A stretch of 64,000 nt of DNA from UBA6814 sp040753075 (GTDB lineage Bacteria; Desulfobacterota; Desulfovibrionia; Desulfovibrionales; Desulfovibrionaceae), in NCBI GenBank assembly GCA_040753075.1, contig JBFMHA010000001.1, positions 62,001 through 126,000 on the forward strand, written 5' to 3'. The notes under the pieces were generated by a model. It searched no databases, was not told the DNA's origin, and saw nothing but the letters and a program-made list of their open reading frames with translations. Positions 26,891-35,000 of the stretch are shown in pieces. How positions within the stretch are numbered: position 1 is the first letter of the stretch; each line of letters opens with the position of its first letter. Both the position numbers and the translations under genes were made by a program.

Positions 26891-27808
26891 ATGATCCAGC
26901 ATACGGCCCGTCTGGCTCCCTTTCTTTTCGGCCTTTCCCTCGCGGTCCTCTGGGCCATGCCCGCGGACGCCGCCGAATCCAAGAGCATGCGCGCCGCCAT
27001 TGGCGCATTCGAGGTGTTCGCCATTGCGGACAGCTACCGGGACCTGGACGCCGGCCTGTTCCTGGCCCCGGCCGGGGAGCAGGCCGCTTCGGTCAAGGCC
27101 GCGTACCCGTCGGGCCGCGCACGGAACGCCCTCAACGTCTTCGTGGTCCGCTCCCAGGCCGGGACCCTGCTGGTGGACGCCGGAGGCGGGACCCTGCTCG
27201 GCCCCGAGCCCGGCGGCCTGCCCCGAGTCCTGGCTGAGCTGGGCATCGCGCCGGAGGCCGTGGATACGGTGCTCATCACCCACGCCCACCGCGACCACGT
27301 GGGCGGGCTGGCCCCCGACGGCAAGGCGGCCTTCCCCAAGGCCACGGTGTGCATCGCCCGGACCGAGCACGAGTTCTGGATGAACCCCGAAAACCTGGCC
27401 AAGGTCCCGGAGCGCTCCCGGGGCGCCTTCAAGGCCCTGGCCGACATGCTGGCCCCCTACGCGGGCCGGGTTAAGCTGGTGGAGCCCGGCCCCGGCCCCC
27501 TTCCCGGGACCACCCTGCTGGCCGCCTACGGCCACACCCCGGGCCATCTTGCCCTGCTCCTGGAATCGCAGGACAGGCGACTTCTGCTCTGGGGCGACCT
27601 GCTGCACGGCCTGGACCTGCAGGCCGCCCATCCGGACATCGCCATCGCCTTCGACCTGGACCCGGCTGCGGCCGTCGCCTCCCGCCGCGCCCTGCTGTCC
27701 CGCGCGGCCAAGGAAGGCTGGCTGGTCAGCGGCGTCCACGTCCCCGCCCCAGCGCTCTACTCCCTGCGCGCCTCGGGCTCGGGCTACGCCGCCACCCAGG
27801 CTCCCTGA
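26891..27808 (+). CDS. Exported MBL-fold metallo-hydrolase
   Basis: 305 residues. A signal peptide (about 1-27, ending PADAAES) directs it to the periplasm. The metal site is THAHRDHVGG, with later ligands in YGHTPGHLALLLES and LLLWGDLLHG. The AAYPSGRARNALNVFVV and GTLLVDAGGG stretches match the quorum-quenching-lactonase-like and related general MBL hydrolases. The substrate is unknown. GGAGG lies eight bases before the ATG. It is monocistronic, ending in a strong terminator 14 bp after the stop. Confidence 0.87.
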   Translation: MIQHTARLAPFLFGLSLAVLWAMPADAAESKSMRAAIGAFEVFAIADSYRDLDAGLFLAPAGEQAASVKAAYPSGRARNALNVFVVRSQAGTLLVDAGGGTLLGPEPGGLPRVLAELGIAPEAVDTVLITHAHRDHVGGLAPDGKAAFPKATVCIARTEHEFWMNPENLAKVPERSRGAFKALADMLAPYAGRVKLVEPGPGPLPGTTLLAAYGHTPGHLALLLESQDRRLLLWGDLLHGLDLQAAHPDIAIAFDLDPAAAVASRRALLSRAAKEGWLVSGVHVPAPALYSLRASGSGYAATQAP

Positions 27809-27821
27809 CCCGCAACGCAGA

Positions 27822-27849
27822 AAGGCCGGAGGCTTGCGCCTCCGGCCTT
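27822..27849 (+). terminator. Rho-independent terminator after the metallo-hydrolase
   Basis: A perfect 12 bp stem AAGGCCGGAGGC with loop TTGC and GCCTCCGGCCTT, followed by a mixed TG-rich tail. The poly-A/poly-T ends on both sides of the stem suggest it may work in both directions. Confidence 0.8.
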
Positions 27850-27882
27850 GTAAGGTTGACACCCGTTCCGGGTGATCAGTTC

Positions 27883-27932
27883 TGGCGGAGCGGACGGGAC
27901 TTGAACCCGCGACCTCCGACGTGACAGGCCGC
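27883..27932 (-). pseudogene. 3' half of tRNA-Asp(GTC), 5' half missing
   Basis: Read on the minus strand the segment gives the anticodon loop CTGTCAC (anticodon GTC), the variable region, the T arm GCGGGTTCAAGTCCCGT and an acceptor end CCGCTCCGCCA. The D arm and the 5' acceptor strand that should pair with it are absent; the sequence to the right is unrelated. Such 3' tRNA fragments are typical of attachment sites left by integrative elements that recombine in the tRNA. No integrase gene is seen nearby. Confidence 0.7.
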
Positions 27933-28370
27933 GACATACGAACCGGACCATGCAATTACAAGATGTTACAGTTGTCTCGCAGCATCGCCAAGAACTACGC
28001 CGCAATCCGCGGGGGGGGGACCAAAGGGGGACCAACTTTCCTACACGAGCAACGGCAAGGCGCCAGCGAGATTGCCCACCACTCCAAAAGACCACTATCC
28101 AACAAGGTTGACATTCTTGGACATGACAACGGGAGCTTGTTTCAGGGTGAAAAGCCCGAACCGTTGCCTGGGATACTTGGCGGGGGTAAGGTCAGCGACA
28201 AAACCCCTCCCTGCAAGACCCCGTGCTGTCGTGCGACGAGAGCCCCAACCCGCGCTTGCCTTTTTCCCGGACAGGAGACAAGATTCCGCCACGGCCCGGT
28301 TCCGGGCCGGCCCGCATCCGTACAATCCCCGCGCCCTGCGGCGCGGCATTTCGCCCAGGAGGAGAACGAC
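27933..28370. other. Non-coding stretch next to the tRNA-Asp remnant
   Basis: About 440 bp with no ORF showing the host's codon bias. It includes a run of eight G and the direct GGGGGGACCAAAGGGGGACCAA at 28012-28033. Its composition is less GC-rich than its surroundings. It may be the decayed edge of an integrated element. Confidence 0.4.
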
Positions 28371-28526
28371 GTGTACAAGCTCATGCTGGTGATCGGCGAT
28401 CAGGAGAAGCTGGTGATGACCTCGGACAAGCTGCTGGACGTGAAGCTGGCCCGGGAGCGCCATGTGCGCAGCCTCACCAAGGGCATGATGGAGATACGCG
28501 AGGAGAATCCCGCCGAGTCCAAGTAG
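28371..28526 (+). CDS. Small conserved-looking protein, 51 residues
   Basis: The GTG start has AGGAGGAG six bases upstream, an excellent ribosome site. The product starts MYKLMLVIGDQEKLVMTSD and continues with a basic helix and MMEIREENPAESK. Third codon positions are almost all G or C, which supports coding. It is probably soluble. I do not recognise the family. A terminator follows 17 bp after the stop, so it is a compact single-gene unit. Confidence 0.65.
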   Translation: MYKLMLVIGDQEKLVMTSDKLLDVKLARERHVRSLTKGMMEIREENPAESK

Positions 28527-28543
28527 CCCTGCCCCGCCCATCC

Positions 28544-28584
28544 GACGCCGGAGACCGCGAACACGGCCTCCGGCGTCTTTTTTT
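28544..28584 (+). terminator. Terminator of the 51-residue gene
   Basis: Stem GACGCCGGAG pairs with CTCCGGCGTC across a 14-base loop, followed by a run of eight T. Confidence 0.85.
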
Positions 28585-28698
28585 CTTGCAGCCGGTGTCG
28601 GACTCGAGAAACCGACAGGCGTTGCGCACTCGGCAAGGCGGAATCGCGTGAAGGCGACCCCGGAACGCCGTCAGGCATTCCGGGGCCGCCACGCGCGC

Positions 28699-28796
28699 GT
28701 CGCATCCTCAAAGACCTTGAGTTTTTTGTGAAAAAAACCGGAAATGCCGAAGCGACATGCTGACTCAGCATATCGCGACATTTCGCGGACGCGATA
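28699..28796. repeat. Copy B of the ~100 bp intergenic inverted-end repeat
   Basis: The left end GTCGCATCCTCAAA and right end TTCGCGGACGCGATA match the copy at 55791 in the same orientation, including the T-rich then A-rich inner block. The right end touches the TAA of the convergent kamA-like gene. An inner palindrome ATGCTGACTCAGCAT lies at 28757-28771. Confidence 0.65.
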
Positions 28797-29924
28797 TTAT
28801 GCCGCGCTGCTGCAGCCGCAGGCGGGATCGTCGACGAACCCGCCGGCCGGGAAGTAATCGTCGAGCCAGCGCGCCTCGGGATTGCGGGGGACCATGAATA
28901 ACTTCCCGGAACGGCTGGCCTCGGCCGCCCGGTGGTAGCGCATCACCACCCGGTCGCCGCACACGCCCACCACCTCCACCTTGCCCGTGGAATGGGACAT
29001 GACCAGCCGCGCCCGCTTGGCCAGGCCCGAAACCCGGGACTGGGCGGCGGAAAACACGGACAGGCACTCCTCCACCGGCGCCGAAAGGTGCAGGTTGCCC
29101 GAGGTGGGCCGGCAAATGAACGCATAGTAGGGCGCGATGCCGGCGAAGCTCAGCTGGCGGAAGAGCTGGGCGAGAACGCCGGGATCGTCGTTGACCCCGC
29201 GCAGGATCGGTGTCTGGTTGCAGGCGGCCATGCCCGCGAAAAGTAGCCCGTGGATGGCGGCCAGGGCGTCCCGGCCCAGTTCCCGGGGATGGTTGAACTG
29301 GGTCATGAGGTAGAGCCGCATGTCGGGCCGCACCGCGGCCCGGACCATCTCGGCCAGGGCCGGATCGCGCAGGATCCGGCCGGGATCGTAGGCCGGGACC
29401 TTGCTGCCGATGCGCACCGCCCGGACGTGGGGAATCTCCGCCACCCGGGACACGATGTGGGCCAGCCGCCGGGTGGGCAGGGTCAGGGGGTCGCCGCCGG
29501 TGAGCAGCACGTTGGTGATCTCCCGGTGCTCGCGGATGTAGTCCAGGGCCGGCCCCAGGTCCCGGGCCACCTCGTCCCGCTCGCTGGTGAACAGGCGCTT
29601 GCGGAAGCAGTGGCGGCAGAATCCGGCGCAGTTGTCCGTGACCAGGAGCAGGGCGGTGGAGGGATACTTGTGCTGCAGGCCCGGCGCCCGGGTGTAGGAG
29701 GCCTCGTCCGATGGGTCGGGCCGGCCCCAGGCCAGGAGTTCGTCGGGATGCGGGACCACGATGCGGCGCAGGGGATCGTCCGGGTCCTGCCAGTCGATGC
29801 GGGAGAGGTAGGCGGAAGGGGCGCGGAAGGGATAGCGCTCCGCCACCGGGCGCAGGGCCTCCCGCTCGGGCGGGGACAGGTTGTGGAGCTCGTCCACGGA
29901 GTGAATGCTGGGAGACAGGGGCAT
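28797..29924 (-). CDS. KamA-family radical SAM aminomutase
   Basis: 375 residues of the lysine-2,3-aminomutase family. The radical SAM cluster is Cys99-AGF-Cys103-RH-Cys106, followed by RKRLFTSER, LLTGGDPLTLP and the PLP-region NQTPILRGVNDDP. Relatives include lysine 2,3-aminomutase and EpmB, which modifies elongation factor P; the protein is shorter than clostridial KamA and has a distinctive Cys-Gly-Cys tail (ACGCSSAA). No EF-P or EpmA gene is in the window, so the substrate is open. GGAGGAG precedes the ATG. Confidence 0.85.
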   Translation of the reverse strand: MPLSPSIHSVDELHNLSPPEREALRPVAERYPFRAPSAYLSRIDWQDPDDPLRRIVVPHPDELLAWGRPDPSDEASYTRAPGLQHKYPSTALLLVTDNCAGFCRHCFRKRLFTSERDEVARDLGPALDYIREHREITNVLLTGGDPLTLPTRRLAHIVSRVAEIPHVRAVRIGSKVPAYDPGRILRDPALAEMVRAAVRPDMRLYLMTQFNHPRELGRDALAAIHGLLFAGMAACNQTPILRGVNDDPGVLAQLFRQLSFAGIAPYYAFICRPTSGNLHLSAPVEECLSVFSAAQSRVSGLAKRARLVMSHSTGKVEVVGVCGDRVVMRYHRAAEASRSGKLFMVPRNPEARWLDDYFPAGGFVDDPACGCSSAA

Positions 29925-30230
29925 AGGCTCCTCCTTTGGCGGCCGGCCGGGACCGGCGAGGTTTCGTCGTTGTGCGGGACCGGCGAAGGCGCCAGGCAGG
30001 CGAGGATGGAGCGCGGACCCGCGGGGACCGGCCGGCGGACGCCGTGCCGGCGCAGGGGATCAAGCTGCCCCTGGCAAGAGCACCCTACCCTGTTCCGGCA
30101 CAGGGCTCAACCCTAAAGCGGAACGAACATCTCAGGTTGCAGCCGCTGCCCGCCGGCCGGGACCGATCCAGCCAGCCCCTGGCCGACCCCTTCTCCGCCG
30201 ACACCTCTCCTTCACCATTTAAGCATGCGC
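29925..30230. other. Intergenic region between kamA-like gene and cheV
   Basis: Divergent promoters must lie here. I see no ORF with coding character and no RNA gene. A direct GGGACCGGCGAGG / GGGACCGGCGAAGG pair lies at 29948-29991. Confidence 0.45.
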
Positions 30231-30260
30231 TTGCCATACGTCGAGAGATGGGCGTATGAT
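30231..30260 (+). promoter_or_regulatory. Sigma-70-type promoter for cheV
   Basis: TTGCCA at 30231-30236 and TATGAT at 30255-30260 with an 18-base spacer, about 97 bp before the cheV ATG. Both hexamers are close to consensus and stand out in this GC-rich genome. Confidence 0.6.
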
Positions 30261-30356
30261 TCCCGGGTACAGCTTGCTCTGCCTGGATCAAGCACGTTAT
30301 ACGACCAATCAAAACCGGGAGGCTTAGCAGACCGCCGCCCGGCCGGGGAGCGCGCC

Positions 30357-31295
30357 ATGAGCACCGACCACGCCATTCTCCTGGAATCGGGCACCAACGA
30401 GATGGAGATCCTAGAGTTCTACATCAACTGCAGGGACGGAAACCGGCACGCCTTCGGCATCAACGTGGCCAAGGTCCTGGAGATACTGGAGAGCCCCGGG
30501 CTCAAGCCCAACCCCTCCGCGCCCCATCCCTGCTACATGGGGGTCATGTCCCTGCGCGGCATGGCCCTGCCCGTGCTCGACCTGGCGGTCTGGCTGCGCA
30601 TGGAGCGGGCCGAGCACCCCCACGACGTGGTGATGGTCACGGAGATCAACAAGACCGTGACCGGTTTCCTGGTCTCGGGCGTGACCCAGATCCACCGGGT
30701 GAACTGGGGCGACGTGGAGCCGCCCGGCGCGGCCATCGCCAACAGCGAGAGCAACTGCATCACCGCCCTGGCCAAGGTCAACGAGAGCTTCATCCAGATC
30801 CTGGACCTGGAGCGCATGCTCGGGGAGCTGGGCCAGGCGGCCCAGGCCGCTCCGGCTCGGATCGAACCGGCGGGGGGCAGGCCCCTGCGGGCCATGGTGG
30901 CCGACGACTCCTCCTCCATCCGGAACATGATGGTGCAGAACCTGGAGGCCGACGGCTTCACGGTGCTCACCGCCGGCGACGGGGAGGACGCCCTCAAGAA
31001 GCTCCTGGCCGTGAAGGAGCAGGCCGCGGCCGCGGGCGTCCCGGCCACCGACCTGCTGGACGTGCTGGTCTCGGACGTGGAGATGCCCCGCATGGACGGC
31101 TACACCCTGACCCGGCGGGTGAAGGAGGACCCGGTGCTCAAGGACATCCCGGTGATCCTCTTCTCCTCGCTCATCTCCGACTCCATCCGGCACAAGGGAC
31201 TGGCCGTGGGCGCCGACGAACAGATCAGCAAGCCCGAGTTCGGGGAACTGGCCGAACGCGCCAAGGCTCTCATCACCGCCCGGGAAGGGGCCTGA
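30357..31295 (+). CDS. cheV: Chemotaxis coupling protein CheV (CheW-REC)
   Basis: 312 residues. Residues 10-175 are a CheW domain (EFYINCRDGNRHAFGINVAKVLEIL, MSLRGMALPVLDLAVWL). Residues 185-310 are a receiver with phospho-acceptor Asp240 in LVSDVEMPRMDGY and the Lys of ISKPEF. CheV couples chemoreceptors to CheA and is tuned by phosphorylation. The ATG at 30357 has GGGGAG upstream; a longer in-frame extension to 30225 would cover the promoter and is rejected. No other che gene is adjacent, so it is an orphan adaptor. Confidence 0.92.
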   Translation: MSTDHAILLESGTNEMEILEFYINCRDGNRHAFGINVAKVLEILESPGLKPNPSAPHPCYMGVMSLRGMALPVLDLAVWLRMERAEHPHDVVMVTEINKTVTGFLVSGVTQIHRVNWGDVEPPGAAIANSESNCITALAKVNESFIQILDLERMLGELGQAAQAAPARIEPAGGRPLRAMVADDSSSIRNMMVQNLEADGFTVLTAGDGEDALKKLLAVKEQAAAAGVPATDLLDVLVSDVEMPRMDGYTLTRRVKEDPVLKDIPVILFSSLISDSIRHKGLAVGADEQISKPEFGELAERAKALITAREGA

Positions 31296-31319
31296 CCGGC
31301 CCAGGCCGGACCAAAGAGA

Positions 31320-31354
31320 AACCGGGCTGCTCCATGGTCGGAACAGCCCGGTTT
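31320..31354 (+). terminator. Terminator after cheV
   Basis: Stem AACCGGGCTG pairs with CAGCCCGGTT and is followed by TTTTC. It also faces the end of the convergent tRNA gene. Confidence 0.85.
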
Positions 31355-31366
31355 TCTTGCGTTTCG

Positions 31367-31443
<77 letters not shown>

Positions 31444-31567
31444 GCACCGAAGAGGGGCTACTTACGCCCCGGGACCGGAGTTGTCAAGCGCCTGAACGGC
31501 CCGCCTTGCCACCCCGACGCCCGGGATGATACCAATGACGCCGCGGCAAACCCGCCAAGGAGCGCCC

Positions 31568-32137
31568 GTGACCCAATCCCGACGCATCGTGCTGGCCGTG
31601 ACCGGAGCCAGCGGCATGCCCTACGCCCTGACCCTGGCCCGCGCCCTGTCCGCCACGCCCGGGGTGGAGCTGCACTGCATCGTGTCCGACGCCGCCCGCA
31701 CCGTGCTGGAGGTGGAGACCGACGCCGGCCCCGACGCCTTCTCCGGACTGGCGGCGCGGACCTACGGCCAGGACGATCTGGCCGCGCCGCCGGCCAGCGG
31801 GTCCTGGCGGCACGACGGCATGGTCGTCTGCCCCTGCTCCATGGCCAGCCTGGCCGCGGTGGCCCGGGGCCTGGGCTCCAACCTCGTCCACCGCGCCGCG
31901 GACGTGTGCCTCAAGGAGCGCCGGCCCCTGGTGCTGGTCCCCCGTGAGACCCCGCTCTCCCGCATCCACCTGGAGAACATGCTCGCGGCCCACGCCGCGG
32001 GCGCCCACATCGCGCCCGCATGCCCGGGCTTCTACCACCGGCCCCAGACCGTCCAGGACCTGTGCGACCACTTGGCCGCCCGGGTCCTGGACCTCCTCGC
32101 CATCCCCCACGACCTGTGCCCCCGCTGGGGCCAATGA
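31568..32137 (+). CDS. ubiX: UbiX-family flavin prenyltransferase
   Basis: 189 residues. The start is GTG at 31568, with AAGGAG eight bases upstream. Motifs: VLAVTGASGMPYALTLAR, VVCPCSMASLAAVARGLGSNLVHRAADVCLKERRPLVLVPRETPLS and IHLENML, all characteristic of UbiX/Pad1. The enzyme attaches dimethylallyl phosphate to reduced FMN to make the prenyl-FMN cofactor of UbiD decarboxylases; a UbiD partner is not in the window. The hydrolase gene follows 31 bp downstream. Confidence 0.93.
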   Translation: MTQSRRIVLAVTGASGMPYALTLARALSATPGVELHCIVSDAARTVLEVETDAGPDAFSGLAARTYGQDDLAAPPASGSWRHDGMVVCPCSMASLAAVARGLGSNLVHRAADVCLKERRPLVLVPRETPLSRIHLENMLAAHAAGAHIAPACPGFYHRPQTVQDLCDHLAARVLDLLAIPHDLCPRWGQ

Positions 32138-32168
32138 CCGCGCCCCCAGGGGCCGAACGGAGGACGCC

Positions 32169-32867
32169 ATGGGAAACACCCTGACCTGGCACGGCCATTC
32201 CTGCTTCGAGGTGCGCACCCCGGACGCGGCGGCGCTCATCGACCCCTTCCTGGACGGCAACCCCAAGTCTCCGGACGGGGCCAAGGCCATCCAGCGCTGC
32301 GACCTGGTGCTGGTGACGCATGACCACGGCGACCACGTGGGCCAGGCCGTCGACATCTGCAAAAGGACAGGAGCCATGCTCGGGGCCATCGTGGGCACCG
32401 CGGGCAAGCTCCAGCAGGCCGGGGTCCCCCAGGCCCAGGTCATCGGGGGCATCGGGTTCAACATCGGCGGCACGGTGGAGGCCAAGGGCATCCGGGCCAC
32501 CATGACCCAGGCCTACCACTCCTCGGACTCGGGCGCTCCGGTGGGCTACATCCTCACCCTGCCCGACGGCTTCACCCTGTACCACGCGGGCGACACCGGC
32601 ATCTTCGCGGGCATGGAGACCTGGGGGCGGCTCCATTCCATCGATCTGGCCCTGCTGCCCATCGGCGGGTTCTACACCATGGACGCCCGCCAGGCGGCCC
32701 TGGCCTGCGCCCTGCTCGGCTGCAAGGCCGTGACCCCCATGCACTGGGGCACCTTCCCGGTGCTGGAGGCCGACACCCAGACCTTCGCCGCGGAACTGGC
32801 CAAGGCCGCGCCCAACACCCGGCTCCAGGTCATGGAGCCGGGCAAGCCGGTGGAGCTGAAGCGCTAG
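32169..32867 (+). CDS. UPF0173-type metal-dependent hydrolase (MBL fold)
   Basis: 232 residues. It begins TWHGHSCFEV, then the metal site LVTHDHGDHVGQA, IGGIGFNIGGTVE, HAGDTGIF and PMHWGTFP, which together define the UPF0173/UlaG-like branch. It is cytoplasmic, as there is no signal peptide. The substrate is unknown. GGAGGAC lies seven bases before the ATG. Its last four bases overlap the end of convergent uvrC. Confidence 0.9.
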   Translation: MGNTLTWHGHSCFEVRTPDAAALIDPFLDGNPKSPDGAKAIQRCDLVLVTHDHGDHVGQAVDICKRTGAMLGAIVGTAGKLQQAGVPQAQVIGGIGFNIGGTVEAKGIRATMTQAYHSSDSGAPVGYILTLPDGFTLYHAGDTGIFAGMETWGRLHSIDLALLPIGGFYTMDARQAALACALLGCKAVTPMHWGTFPVLEADTQTFAAELAKAAPNTRLQVMEPGKPVELKR

Positions 32868-34708
32868 GCCGGGCCCGCTGTTCCCGAAGTGAGGCTCTTC
32901 AGGGCCGCGGCCAGGGCCGCGGCCTTTTTCTTGCCGAGGCCGGGGAGCCGGGCCAGGTCGTCGGCCGTGGCCGCGGCCATGGCCTCCAGGGAGCCGTAAG
33001 CGTCCCAGAGCAGGCGGGCGGTCTTCTCGCCCACCCCGGGCAGGCTCTCCAGGCCGCTCCTGAGCAGCTCCCTGCGCCGGGCCCGGCGCTGCCGGCCGAT
33101 GGCCAGATCGTGGGCCGCGTCGCGCACCCGCTGCAGGAAGAGCAGTTCCGGCGAGCCCGGCTTGAGGGGCACGGGATTGACGCGGCCGGGCAGGAACACC
33201 CGGTCGGCCAGGGCTCCGGCCCGACGGTCGGGCCGCCCCTCCTCCCCGGGGGCCTTGGCGATGGCCGCCAGGGGGAAAGCCCCGGCCAGGCCCGCCTCCT
33301 CCATGGCCCGGACCGCGGCGGCGAGCTGGCCCCGGCCGCCGTCCAGCAGGGCCAGGTCCGGCCAGGGCGGGCCGCTGGCCAGCCGCCGCCCCACCCAGGC
33401 GGCCATGGCCCGGTAGTCGTCCCCGCCGCCCTCCAGTTCCGGAAACACGTAGGCCCGGTGTTCGTCGGGCCGGGGAAGGCCGGCCACGAACACCGCCTGG
33501 GCCACCCGCACCCCCTCGCCGGCCAGGTGGGACACGTCCACCCCCTCCACGCGCTCGGGAGGACCCGCGAGATGCAGGGCCCGGGCCAGGCCCGGAGGCG
33601 GTCCGCCGGCCTCGCGCTCCCGCTCCCGGGCCGCGGCCTCGGCCGCGTTGGCGCGGGCCATCTCCAGGAGCCGCTTCTCGTCCGCCGTGCGCGGCGCGGC
33701 CAGGACCACCCGCCCGCCCCGGCGCTCGGACAGCATCTCGGCCAGGGCCGGGTCATCGGGCGGGAAGGGCAGGAGGATGCGCTCGGGGATGAAGCGGGTT
33801 CCCCAGTAGAACTGGCCCAGGAAGCTGGCCGCCGCCTCGGGCCCCTCCTCCAGGCCCAGGCCGGGCCAGAAGAAGGCGGCCTTGTCCAGGAGCCGGCCCT
33901 GGCGCACGAAGAGCACGGCCAGGGCCAGGCCCTGGTCCGAGGCGGCCAGGGCCGCGGCGTCCAGGTCGCCGCCGCCGGGCAGCACCGCGGCCTGGCGCTC
34001 CACCGTGGCGCGCAGGGCCTTGAGCTGGTCGCGCAGCCGGGCCGCCTCCTCGTAGCGCATATCCTCCGAGGCCTGGCGCATCTCGGCCTCGATCTGCCGG
34101 CCCAGGTCGGCGCTGCGGCCGGACAGGAACTGCTCCACCCGGCGCACCAGGGCCGCATACTCCTCCCGGGGCACGGACAGCACGCAGGGCCCCAGGCACT
34201 GGCCCAGGTGATGGTGCAGGCAGGGCCGCACCCGGTTGCGGAAGGCCGCATCCCGACACTTGCGCAGGGGAAAGACCTTGCCCAGGAGTTTCCAGGTCTC
34301 CCGGGCGGCCAGGGCCGAGGTGAAGGGGCCCCAGTAGGCCGAACCGTCCCGGACCACCCGGCGGGTCATGGTCAGCCGCGGCCAGTCGTCGGCCTTGGAC
34401 AGGCGGAAGAGCACGTAGCTCTTGTCGTCGCGCAGGGTGATGTTGAAGCGGGGCCGGTGCTTCTTGATGAGGCTGTTCTCCAGGAGCAGGGCCTCCTTCT
34501 CGGTGGCCGTGCCCATCACGTCCACGGTCCGCACCCGGTCCACCAGCAGTCGGGTCTTGGGGGTCAGCCGCCCCTGGCCGCGGAAGTACGAGGCCAGCCG
34601 CCGGCGCAGGTCCTTGGCCTTGCCCACGTAGAGGATGCGGCCCGAGGCGTCCTTCATGAGATAGACGCCGGGCGCGGCGGGATACTCCTTTGGCGTGAAG
34701 GTGAACAT
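32864..34708 (-). CDS. uvrC: Excinuclease ABC subunit C
   Basis: 614 residues. The GIY-YIG nuclease domain is at the start (AAPGVYLMKDASGRILYVGKA), followed by a Cys-rich patch (KCRDAAFRNRVRPCLHHHLGQCLGPC), UvrB-binding UVR motif (IEAEMRQASEDMRYEEAARLRDQLKAL), the RNase-H-like endonuclease domain (VEGVDVSHLAGEGVRVAQAVFV, DLALLDGGRGQL) and C-terminal helix-hairpin-helix repeats. It makes both incisions in nucleotide excision repair with UvrAB. The length fits the family. It is a single gene with its own promoter region shared with the porin upstream. Confidence 0.97.
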   Translation of the reverse strand: MFTFTPKEYPAAPGVYLMKDASGRILYVGKAKDLRRRLASYFRGQGRLTPKTRLLVDRVRTVDVMGTATEKEALLLENSLIKKHRPRFNITLRDDKSYVLFRLSKADDWPRLTMTRRVVRDGSAYWGPFTSALAARETWKLLGKVFPLRKCRDAAFRNRVRPCLHHHLGQCLGPCVLSVPREEYAALVRRVEQFLSGRSADLGRQIEAEMRQASEDMRYEEAARLRDQLKALRATVERQAAVLPGGGDLDAAALAASDQGLALAVLFVRQGRLLDKAAFFWPGLGLEEGPEAAASFLGQFYWGTRFIPERILLPFPPDDPALAEMLSERRGGRVVLAAPRTADEKRLLEMARANAAEAAAREREREAGGPPPGLARALHLAGPPERVEGVDVSHLAGEGVRVAQAVFVAGLPRPDEHRAYVFPELEGGGDDYRAMAAWVGRRLASGPPWPDLALLDGGRGQLAAAVRAMEEAGLAGAFPLAAIAKAPGEEGRPDRRAGALADRVFLPGRVNPVPLKPGSPELLFLQRVRDAAHDLAIGRQRRARRRELLRSGLESLPGVGEKTARLLWDAYGSLEAMAAATADDLARLPGLGKKKAAALAAALKSLTSGTAGPA

Positions 34709-35000
34709 GGCCGGTGCGGTAGCTCCTCCGGCCCAGCCCTACCCCATTTTTCCGGCCTGCGCCACCGGCTTTCGATCAATAGAAACAATTCCAGGGCATT
34801 GGATGAAACACAATCTGAAGGAGAAATTTTTTGTACCGTAAAAATTTTTTTACCAACGTCATTTTTTTGCACAGAATTGACTTGATTTCGCCACGTCGTT
34901 TGGAATAACTTTCAGCCGGACCGGGGCGCAATCCCGGCCAGGGCATCGGGAGATTCCGGACGGATTTGGAAGACTCACACCAAAGAAGGAAGGAGAGGAC
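34709..35000. promoter_or_regulatory. AT-rich divergent control region between uvrC and porin 1
   Basis: The GC content drops sharply from about 34770 to 34910. It holds the palindrome GTAAAAATTTTTTTAC at 34838-34853 and TTGACTTGATTT at 34877-34888 as a possible -35. A related AAAAATTTTTAC block occurs before the second porin (36583-36594). AAGGAAGGAGAGG lies before the porin ATG, an unusually long ribosome site that fits strong expression. Confidence 0.5.

Noticed and set aside
28012..28033. A functional direct repeat or att core at the G-rich GGGGGGACCAAAGGGGGACCAA
   Set aside because: The repeat is short and homopolymeric, with no second copy at the tRNA fragment.
30261..30300. A sigma-54 promoter before cheV
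   Set aside because: The GG and GC dinucleotides in GGTACAGCTTGC are two bases too close; the sigma-70 type pair at 30231/30255 is better.
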